DNA of 36,384 nt, taken from positions 1 through 36,384 of the forward strand of contig CAWAOX010000017.1 of the NCBI GenBank assembly GCA_963783835.1, in the 5' to 3' direction. Position numbers and translations under genes: made by a program. This document shows positions 31,001 to 36,384 of the stretch, piece after piece (within the stretch, counting starts at the first letter, position 1; every line of letters begins with the position of its first letter). This DNA is from CAIQPS01 sp963783835 (lineage in GTDB: Bacteria; Actinomycetota; Thermoleophilia; RBG-16-64-13). The notes beneath the pieces are model-generated. The model did no database searches. It saw only the letters and a program-made list of their open reading frames with translations, and was not told the origin of the DNA.

Positions 31001-32252
31001 CCGACGACGCGTATACGTTCATCCGCACGGCTTTGGCCGGAGGCGCGAGGCGAAGCAGCGCAGTGCCACGCTTGGTCTGGACCGACCTGCTCTCCCGCCC
31101 GATCTGCTCCCAGTCGTCGTTCATGTACGTCACTTCGATGTTGACCCGAGCTTCTACCGGCTCGCCGCTGGGAGTCTCGGTCACAAGGAGCACCCCGAAG
31201 GGTAGCGTGGGCTTGAAGGCCGAGCTCTCCGGGATCAATTGGATGTTCAGCGGCGTAGCGGCCACGGTGAGCAGTTCGGTGGTCTTCTGTTCGTAGCCGG
31301 TTGACGTCTCGGCCACGGCGATGTCGAGCCTCACGTTCCCCAGGCCTCCCGCCTCAGGTACCCCGGCCACGTAGCCCGGCGCCTCGATGCGGAAGTCGCC
31401 CCGTCCGTCGATCTTGGCCTCGTAGGTCGCGTACTCTTCCCATTCGCCCACATAGCGGAAAGCGGTCACTTTGAGTTCACCCTTCACCATGCGCCCAAAG
31501 CTGTATTGCGCGGCGACGTTCCCGGTGATGGGCTCGTTCACCAGGAACCATTCCTTCGCCATATCGGCTTTCACCTCGTACTTGGGCAGGACGTACTGCT
31601 CCACGCGAACGTCCAACTGGGTGGAAGCCTCGCCCGCGTTGGCGGTCAGCTTCCAGACCCCCAGGTTGGGCTCGGTCGACAGCGGTAAATCGATGGTGGC
31701 CATCCCGTACTCGTCGGTAGTCACCGTCTTCTTGAAGACCTTGATCGCTTTGGCATCCTGGATTTCGATGATCGCTTCGCCCGAGACCGGCCTCAGTTCC
31801 GAATCGAGGGCGACCAGACGGACGTGAACCGTCTGCCCCGGCTTGTATATGGGCTTGTCGCTCTCCAAAAAGAGGAGCGTCCCCGGCTGGATCTGGACGG
31901 CCGTCGTCTCGGCGAACCCCTCGCCCGTGACCTTGACATGGTATTCACCGGGCGCCACTCGGGGAACAGTGAGAGCCAGCGTCCCCTTGCCATCAATGTC
32001 CCCTTGAGCCGACGCGAGCACCGCTTTGTCCTTACCGATCACGGAGACGGTGACCGCGCTCTTGGCGAAGTCATTGCCATTGAACAGCGTGAACGAAAAG
32101 GAGGCGGTCTCCCCCGCTCGTAGCGTATCCGGCACGAGGGCGACGTAACCGTCGACCGTCTCCGATGCGCGAGGAGGCGATGTACAGGCCAACAGGATCA
32201 CCGACACCAGCCCCACGACGGCCACCGGAGCAACGAACTTCCAACCTCTCAT
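28062..32252 (-). CDS. Alpha-2-macroglobulin-family lipoprotein with intact thioester
   Basis: 1396 aa, ATG 32252. Signal peptide with lipobox VSVILLAC (Cys23), so it is anchored in the membrane. MG domains run from about 30 to 630 (PIYKPGQTVHVRLVALDSEL). An Ala/Thr-rich stretch at about 650-675 is the likely bait region. The A2M signature follows (RQFFPETWIWDEALTDE; STITTWDLRAVA-like). The thioester GCGEQNM is complete, with Cys904 and Gln907. The TED repeats run to about 1180 (YRHNDGSFSAFGEQDESGS; SQQKSDGSF). The C-terminal receptor-binding-like domain ends in SAYSYYTPDW. The protein traps proteases: bait cleavage exposes the thioester. Bacterial copies often pair with pbpC, which is not adjacent here. 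It is a single gene with hairpins on both sides. Confidence 0.92.
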   Translation of the reverse strand: MRGWKFVAPVAVVGLVSVILLACTSPPRASETVDGYVALVPDTLRAGETASFSFTLFNGNDFAKSAVTVSVIGKDKAVLASAQGDIDGKGTLALTVPRVAPGEYHVKVTGEGFAETTAVQIQPGTLLFLESDKPIYKPGQTVHVRLVALDSELRPVSGEAIIEIQDAKAIKVFKKTVTTDEYGMATIDLPLSTEPNLGVWKLTANAGEASTQLDVRVEQYVLPKYEVKADMAKEWFLVNEPITGNVAAQYSFGRMVKGELKVTAFRYVGEWEEYATYEAKIDGRGDFRIEAPGYVAGVPEAGGLGNVRLDIAVAETSTGYEQKTTELLTVAATPLNIQLIPESSAFKPTLPFGVLLVTETPSGEPVEARVNIEVTYMNDDWEQIGRESRSVQTKRGTALLRLAPPAKAVRMNVYASSGDAGAQKEITSAYSPSGNFVHVQQQGSPALAVGDIARFGIVSTAEARNFYYEVVSRGRVVFTGSTTGDVVFKVTPAMAPNARLLVYQILQNSEVAADAIPFEVKGEYPQTVTAWFSKEEARPGDKVQVKVQTEGRAKVGLVAVDRSVFILAENRLNLEQVFAELEALYMQPQAELHEAEWMGGPLMIPGAEETFKDAGLIVLSNKRVPKGKEIESPQMMFDGRAEEAGLPMPAAGPMTTAAAATSTTAGAAGAKTNSSGDLADVQRVRQFFPETWIWDEALTDEGGKATLDVEAPDSITTWDLRAVAVSPDKGLGISESSLRVFQPFFLQADLPYSSIRGEEFPVKIALYNYLDTEQKIQVDLESGSWFDLLGDSSMTVSVAPNEVGSAEFKIRPTSIGTQVLKVTARSKEAADAVNKSMIVEPEGVPRETVENLVVPAGSSRVLQLVLPRLGVVPDSARSYVAVTGSLLAQTIEGLDQLLQMPFGCGEQNMILFAPDTFILKYLKETRQLKPEIQAKAEGLLITGYQRELTYRHNDGSFSAFGEQDESGSLWLTAFVLKTFSQAKDLTFIDKAVLGEAAAWITSQQKSDGSFEQVGFVHHEDMMGGVKGKDTLTAYVAIALLEAGETAAADRAIAYLEGRVSGIDDSYALALTTYALELAKSAVAPQAMTKLMEVAIEDENGLHWSNGSGEPRPYEQGAGVQAVPPALEPQPDVMPPIDIMSSLDIEATGYATLALIESGDRVDASRSAKWLVGQRNSQGGFGSTQDTVVALQALTEYSTMSATDTDMTVTLKAGSMTKDVRISPDNFDVTQLVEVPAGVSVEVSAKGKGEAVVQGVLRYNLPEAQKVASVFDIRVDYNTARVAVNDLIDIKASITFNPPEPIKAGMVVMDISVPTGFAAVDESLAKLLEQHKIKRYDVAGRKVIVYIEDMDPGDKVSLSFQARALYPVKAKSSVSSAYSYYTPDWRGETLSEAVTVQ

Positions 32253-32354
32253 GGCACCCCTCCATTCGGTTTGGAACGCCGGTCAGACGCGGGAAGGCGG
32301 CGGAGAGTTTCGAAAGGTCTACGCGCGGTGGATGTTTGGCGAGCGAGGCGGCAG

Positions 32355-32379
32355 AAGAGGCGAAAGCGTGGCGCCTCTT
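32355..32379 (-). terminator. Hairpin after sigH
   Basis: AAGAGGCG, 9-base loop, CGCCTCTT: a perfect 8-bp stem 38 bases past the sigH stop. It would end the gltX-to-sigH transcript and shield the macroglobulin gene, which starts at 32252. Confidence 0.5.
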
Positions 32380-32416
32380 TCTCGAGCGGCCCGGGGGTCC
32401 CGCCTGAGCCGCCGGC

Positions 32417-33076
32417 CTAGAGCAGCACCCGCCGGCTTTCCAGGTGGAGGGTCACCTTCCGCTTGATGCGCTGCAGGGCGTTGTCCACCGTCTTGGTGTC
32501 GTGCCCTACGTACGCCGCGATGATCTCGTACGAGTTGCCTTCCAGGTAGTACTTGAGCACCTTGGATTCGAGAGGGCTGAGCAGCCGCACGAGGCAGTCC
32601 GTCAGGCTGAACACCTCTTCAGAGCTGATCACTTGCTGCGCCGGGTCGCTGGTGCGGCCGGCAGGGATGACGTCGGCCAGGGTGCGAGTGTCGTACTCCG
32701 AGCTGGCGGGTGTATGGCTGAAGCTCACGTAGGTGTTGAGAGGAAGGTGCTTCTGCCGGGAGGCCGTCTTGATGGCGGTGATGATCTGCCGGGTGACACA
32801 TAGCTCGGCGAAACTCCGAAAACTGGTGCTGCGGCCGGGCTCGAAATCGCGGATCGCCTTATACAGGCCGATATAGCCTTCCTGGATCAAGTCGTCGCCG
32901 TCGCCACCGGCCAGGAAGTAGGAGTTGGCTTTCATGCGCACGAAGTAGTGGTAGCGGCTGAGGATGCGCCTGGTGGCCTCGGGGTCTGCGGTCTTGGCGA
33001 AGGCGACGAGTTCCTCGTCGGTCCACTCGGTAACAGCCTTCTCGGCCGCCTTCCTTGCGAACGCCGCACTTTCCAT
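32417..33076 (-). CDS. sigH: RNA polymerase sigma factor, SigH type
   Basis: 219 aa, ATG 33076 behind GGAGGGGG. Region 2 is very close to the Bacillota SigH: VRMKANSYFLAGGDGDDLIQ, EGYIGLYKAIRDFEPG, FRSFAELCVTRQIITAIKTA and SRQKHLPLNTYVSF. Region 4 follows: LSPLESKVLKYYLEGNSYEI and TKTVDNALQRIKRKV. It is a sigma-70 family member without region 1. In Bacillus it drives early stationary-phase and sporulation genes; in non-sporulating relatives its regulon is uncertain. Its place after cysS-rlmB-yacP matches the Bacillota order and supports the symbol. It is 52 bases downstream of yacP. Confidence 0.85.
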   Translation of the reverse strand: MESAAFARKAAEKAVTEWTDEELVAFAKTADPEATRRILSRYHYFVRMKANSYFLAGGDGDDLIQEGYIGLYKAIRDFEPGRSTSFRSFAELCVTRQIITAIKTASRQKHLPLNTYVSFSHTPASSEYDTRTLADVIPAGRTSDPAQQVISSEEVFSLTDCLVRLLSPLESKVLKYYLEGNSYEIIAAYVGHDTKTVDNALQRIKRKVTLHLESRRVLL

Positions 33077-33128
33077 GCCACCCCCTCCGGACTAGAGTCG
33101 CGGGTCAGGGTCTCGGTCCCGGCTCTTC

Positions 33129-33701
33129 TTACCCTCTCTCCTGGGGCTTCCCGATCAACGAATCGCGAAGCGCCTTGAGCTTGTCCACCGTATCGGCGTC
33201 GACCCTGTCTTCAATCCGATGACTCATTGTAGTGCAATTCGGAGAAATTGCAATCCTTTTTGTTTCTTCTTGCAAGTCCGACACAAATTGCCGCGAGGAG
33301 CACCGAATCACGTTGGGGCGGAAGATGGTCTTTTGGAGCTGGTAGTCCGACGACACGACGATGACCTTTTCCCCTGCACTTAATGCATAAACCTCCCTCT
33401 CGATAATGCTGTCGGCTGAGTGCGAAAACGAGCCGAAATAGACCTCCACATTGGCAGTTGCACTCTCCTGCTTTTGCAACAATTGAGCGTGGGAATCGAA
33501 CACCACAATGGCCCGGTCGGATGTGCGGCCCATGTAGCTGGCGATCCTATCGAGGAGCCGCTTCCGCGTATCCTCCAGGTCGGGCCCGCCGCCGGCGCCC
33601 GGGGCGCTCTGGCTGCCGGCAGTGCCCTTGCTGGCGCCGAGCTTCTTGTGCCCGATGGACTGGTGCAGCACGTTGTAGCCGTCGATCAGATAGACGGTCA
33701 T
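33129..33701 (-). CDS. yacP: YacP-like NYN-domain ribonuclease
   Basis: 190 aa; the ATG overlaps the rlmB stop by four bases (ATGA). It is a PIN-like NYN fold: VYLIDGYNVLHQSIGHKK (metal Asp), DRAIVVFDSHAQ, VEVYFGSFSHSADSIIEREV (Asp after SA) and VIVVSSDYQLQKTIF (Asp). Bacillus YacP (Rae1) is a ribosome-associated endoribonuclease that cuts mRNA in the A site. An insert of about 20 residues (Gly/Ser/Ala/Pro-rich) lies after HKKLGASK. The C-terminal third, about 33220-33480, is clearly richer in A and T than its neighbours. Confidence 0.8.
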   Translation of the reverse strand: MTVYLIDGYNVLHQSIGHKKLGASKGTAGSQSAPGAGGGPDLEDTRKRLLDRIASYMGRTSDRAIVVFDSHAQLLQKQESATANVEVYFGSFSHSADSIIEREVYALSAGEKVIVVSSDYQLQKTIFRPNVIRCSSRQFVSDLQEETKRIAISPNCTTMSHRIEDRVDADTVDKLKALRDSLIGKPQERG

Positions 33702-34675
33702 GGTGCGGTCTCTCCCGCCGGTGCTGCCCCCGCCACCTCGGACGCCCGCTGCCGCACCGCTTCATACAAAAGGATCCCCGTCGACACGCTCACGTTCAGC
33801 GAGTCGACCTTGCCCTGCAGGGGCAGGCTCACCATGACGTCGCACAGTGATTCCACCCTCCGCCCCAGGCCCTGGCCCTCGGAACCCACCACGAAGCAGG
33901 TGGGATAGCGATAGTCCTGGGCCGTGTAAGATGTGCCCGTGCCGGCGGCCGCTCCGTAAACCCAGAAACCGGCTTCCTTGGCAGCCGCGAGGAAGTCTGC
34001 AAGGTTGCGCACCTGAGCGATCGCAGCATGCTCCGTCGCCCCCGCGGACGCTTTGACCACAGCGGCCGTCACCTCCACGGCGCGGTGCCGGGGGATGACA
34101 ATGCCGGCCCCCGCTCCTTCCGCGGTCCGAATAATGGCGCCCAAGTTGTGCGGGTCCTGCACCTCGTCAAGCGCCACCAGAAGGGTGAACGTCTGGAGGA
34201 TCGCGCCGGGCTCGACGTACGAGTAAGGGTCTACGCTCGCGACAATGCCTTGGTGGTCGGGACTGCCGGCCATGGAGGTCATCTGGGTCGAAGAAGCGTG
34301 ATGGACCTCAGGCCGCGGGCGGGAGGTGTCTATCACCCATCCCTGAAGTGTCTGCTCCAGTCCGTCGCCCGCATCGCCGGAGATCAGCCACACCGTATGT
34401 ACGCACCGGCGGCCGCGCAGCGCCTCGCGCACGGGGTTGCGGCCGTAGATGAGAGTGACGCCGGATACGGCAGGGACGGACGCGCCGGTCCCCCGGGTCG
34501 CGCCGTGTGGGCCGGGGTCGTACGAACCAGGGCCTTGCTGCCCGGCTCCGTAGCCGCCCGTCGGGTGGACGCCCGCCTTGGGCGGCGTGGATCCTTGCGG
34601 CGCGCGGCGCTCTTTCTCCGTGCGCTCGCCGGGCCGGCGGGGGCGCTTACCTGGTTGGGACGATCTTGAAGCCAT
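33698..34675 (-). CDS. rlmB: 23S rRNA (guanosine-2'-O)-methyltransferase RlmB
   Basis: 325 aa from ATG 34675, inside the 3' end of cysS (29-base overlap). No ribosome-binding site is seen, so translation is probably coupled or starts further in. A disordered basic leader of about 75 residues (KRPRRPGERTEKERR) is followed by the substrate-binding L30e-like domain (VTLIYGRNPVREALRGRRCV). Then comes the SPOUT fold: LDEVQDPHNLGAIIRTAEGAG, CFVVGSEGQGLGRRV and MVSLPLQGKVDSLNVSVSTG, the three SpoU/TrmH motifs, including the conserved Asn, Arg, Glu and the knot Ser/Asn. It methylates a guanosine of 23S rRNA. Confidence 0.88.
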   Translation of the reverse strand: MASRSSQPGKRPRRPGERTEKERRAPQGSTPPKAGVHPTGGYGAGQQGPGSYDPGPHGATRGTGASVPAVSGVTLIYGRNPVREALRGRRCVHTVWLISGDAGDGLEQTLQGWVIDTSRPRPEVHHASSTQMTSMAGSPDHQGIVASVDPYSYVEPGAILQTFTLLVALDEVQDPHNLGAIIRTAEGAGAGIVIPRHRAVEVTAAVVKASAGATEHAAIAQVRNLADFLAAAKEAGFWVYGAAAGTGTSYTAQDYRYPTCFVVGSEGQGLGRRVESLCDVMVSLPLQGKVDSLNVSVSTGILLYEAVRQRASEVAGAAPAGETAP

Positions 34676-36062
34676 CGGGGGCGTCCCGGACTTCGAAGCC
34701 GGCTTCGGCGATTGCGGCCCGAAGGGCATCCGCCCGGGCGAAATCGCGCGCCGCTCTGGCGGCGCGCCGCTCCTCAGCCATCGCCACGATCTCGGCCGGC
34801 ACGGCATCCTCGATCCCGGTGACCGCATCGAGGCCGAGAACGTGCGCCATCCCCGCCATCTCCGCGCGCACCTGGGCGGCGCCGGCAGGGCTGAGCGCTC
34901 CGGCCGCCAGAGCCGCGTTCACCTCTCGAGCCAGTCCGAACACCTCCGCGAGCGCCGCCGCGGTGTTGAGATCGTCGGCCAGCGCATCGTCGAAGGCGTG
35001 CCGGCGAGCCGCCACCTTCTCGAGCAGGGCTTCGTCATCCGGCGCAAACGCGGGAGCCCGTTCGCCGGCCGCGGTCGCCGCACCGCGGTCCGCCAGCGAG
35101 TTGAAAACGTTGCGCAGCCGGTCTACCTGCTGCTCGGTCTCTTCCAGCAGGTCCTCACTGAACTCCAGAGGACTGCGGTAGTGGCTGCCCAGAAAGGCGG
35201 TGACAAGGGCTTCGGGGCGGTGCCGGTCGAGGGTGTGGCGCAGGGTCAGGATGTTTCCCACGCTCTTGGACATCTTCTCCTGGCTGAGGTTCAGCATCCC
35301 GTTGTGCATCCAGAAGCGGGCAAAAGGCTCGCCGGCGCCCTCGGCCTGCGCGATCTCGTTCTCGTGATGCGGGAAGATCAGATCCCGGCCGCCGCCGTGG
35401 ATGTCGAAGCCCGCTCCCAGGTACTTGAGACTCATTGCCGAACACTCGATGTGCCAGCCTGGCCGTCCCGCCCCCCACGGGCTCTCCCACGCGGGCTCTC
35501 CCGGCTTGGCACCCTTCCACAAAGCGAAGTCCAGGGGATCGGCCTTGTCCTCCCCCACGTCGATGCGGGCGCCGTGCCGCATCTCGGCCACCTGTTGCCT
35601 GGACAGCTTCCCGTATTCGGGCCAGCTATCGACGTCGAAGTAAACGTCGAGGCCGGACTGGTATGCGTGCCCGTGCTCGATCAGTCCGGCGATGAGATCG
35701 ATGATCTCCTGAATATGCTCGGTCGCCAGCGGTTCCACATCCGGGCGCCCGAGACCGAGCCGGTCGGTGTCTTCGCGGTAGGCGCGGGCGAACTCCTCTG
35801 CCACCTCCCGATAGTCGCGCCCCTCTGACAGACCTTTGTTGATGATCCGGTCGTCGATGTCGGTGATGTTCTCCACCAGGGTCACCCGGTAGCCGAGCGA
35901 CTCGAAGTAGCGCTTGGCCACCATCGAGACCACGTACGGCCGGGCATTGCCGACATGCACATAGTTGTAGACGGTGGGACCGCAGAAATACATGGTCACG
36001 TGGTCTCCGTCGCGCGGGACGAATTCCTTCTTCTCCTGGTTCATGGAGTCGTAGAGGCGCAT
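34647..36062 (-). CDS. cysS: Cysteinyl-tRNA synthetase
   Basis: 471 aa, normal length. ATG 36062 follows AAGGGAG, 12 bases after the gltX stop. The class I signature is FCGPTVYNYVHVGNARP (HIGH-like HVGN), and the KMSKS loop is LSQEKMSKSVGN. Zinc ligands: the Cys of FCGP, Cys in WHIECSAMS, and His/Glu in FPHHENEIAQAEG. The C-terminal anticodon domain ends DGFKIVPTR. It charges tRNA-Cys in the cytosol. The operon continues into rlmB, yacP and sigH. Confidence 0.95.
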   Translation of the reverse strand: MRLYDSMNQEKKEFVPRDGDHVTMYFCGPTVYNYVHVGNARPYVVSMVAKRYFESLGYRVTLVENITDIDDRIINKGLSEGRDYREVAEEFARAYREDTDRLGLGRPDVEPLATEHIQEIIDLIAGLIEHGHAYQSGLDVYFDVDSWPEYGKLSRQQVAEMRHGARIDVGEDKADPLDFALWKGAKPGEPAWESPWGAGRPGWHIECSAMSLKYLGAGFDIHGGGRDLIFPHHENEIAQAEGAGEPFARFWMHNGMLNLSQEKMSKSVGNILTLRHTLDRHRPEALVTAFLGSHYRSPLEFSEDLLEETEQQVDRLRNVFNSLADRGAATAAGERAPAFAPDDEALLEKVAARRHAFDDALADDLNTAAALAEVFGLAREVNAALAAGALSPAGAAQVRAEMAGMAHVLGLDAVTGIEDAVPAEIVAMAEERRAARAARDFARADALRAAIAEAGFEVRDAPDGFKIVPTR

Positions 36063-36074
36063 GGGAGATCTCCC

Positions 36075-36384
36075 TTACAGCGTCGGGTCCGCCCAGCGGG
36101 CGGCGTAGGCGGCGGCGGAGTCGAGGCGGCGAAGGATGCGACTCTTGCCGAGTCCGCCGACCAGGTAATACAACTCGGGACCTTCCTCGCGCGCGCTCAA
36201 CGCGACACGCAGCGGCTGGTAGACAGACTTGCCCTTTATCCCGTGCTCCTTGGCAGCCTCGACCAAGCCGCGCAGTAGCTCCCGAGCCTCGGTGGACGGC
36301 AGATACTCAGCGGGCATGGCTCCGAAGTGCTGCTTGGCCAGTTCGAACAGCTTGGGCGTTCCCGGCGCCATCAACGCAGGCGCG
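36075..36384 (-). CDS. gltX: Glutamyl-tRNA synthetase C-terminus, cut by the window edge
   Basis: About 102 codons of the last part, open to the window end; the Met-like codons at 36374 and 36371 are internal. The sequence FELAKQHFGAMPAEYLPST, then LLRGLVEAAKEHGIKGKSVY, QPLRVALSAREEGPELYYLV, and GKSRILRRLDSAAAYAARW, fits the GluRS anticodon-binding domain: the G-x-K-x-x-x-x-x-P-L-R-x-A-L-(S/T)-G-x-x-x-G-P block is the family signature, here with SAREEGPEL. Stop TAA 36077-36075. Its position before cysS also supports it. Confidence 0.85.
   Translation of the reverse strand, partial: APALMAPGTPKLFELAKQHFGAMPAEYLPSTEARELLRGLVEAAKEHGIKGKSVYQPLRVALSAREEGPELYYLVGGLGKSRILRRLDSAAAYAARWADPTL

Noticed and set aside
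28065..31205. 1046-codon plus-strand open frame
   Set aside because: Shadow of the macroglobulin gene, a GC-rich third-position effect; the real gene has lipobox, MG and thioester motifs.

Overview
The window is high-GC DNA from a bacterium with a Gram-positive style envelope. It has several lipobox lipoproteins, SpoIID/LytB, NlpC/P60 and VanW proteins, and a gltX-cysS-rlmB-yacP-sigH block in the order known from Bacillota. High GC with that block suggests a deep-branching Actinomycetota lineage (Coriobacteriia-like or allied), but no marker here settles the class. A glycyl radical enzyme end, a BaiCD/FldZ-type flavoenzyme and a selenoprotein point to anaerobic metabolism.

Layout. (1) 1-3935: the C-terminus of a glycyl radical enzyme (+) converges on a two-gene minus-strand operon. 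The operon holds a UGSC-type selenoprotein, read through an in-frame TGA at 3624-3626 with a SECIS-like hairpin right behind it, and a 2,4-dienoyl-CoA reductase-like Fe-S flavoenzyme whose frame is broken by five single-base insertions. (2) 4155-18394: mostly envelope and secreted proteins (SpoIID/LytB, NlpC/P60 hydrolase, VanW, DUF4126-type membrane protein, lipoproteins, alpha/beta hydrolase, SIMPL protein). Between them lie a PD-(D/E)XK-like protein, a 5'-nucleotidase, a UspA, an orphan Flp pilin and a cyclic-nucleotide-binding protein. (3) 18512-22141: a C45 autoproteolytic hydrolase with one frame break, a macro-domain hydrolase and a secreted unknown. (4) 22200-26900: a scarred region. 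It has a tRNA 3'-end remnant, a RelE/Phd toxin-antitoxin system in pieces, a large secreted beta-propeller protein, small unknowns and tRNA-Thr(UGU). The RelE toxin is split into two halves in circularly permuted order, 3.5 kb apart, and both halves end on the same 10-bp word. (5) 26992-36384: a DUF4332 protein, a 1396-aa alpha-2-macroglobulin lipoprotein with an intact thioester, and the housekeeping block sigH-yacP-rlmB-cysS-gltX.

Three secreted proteins (SpoIID/LytB, a lipoprotein and the beta-propeller protein) share six copies of one ~130-residue jelly-roll-like module, which suggests a common cell-surface ligand.

Seven apparent frame breaks occur (five in the flavoenzyme, one in the selenoprotein, one in the C45 hydrolase). 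Correcting each by one base restores full-length reading frames exactly, so sequencing or assembly error is a serious alternative to gene decay.
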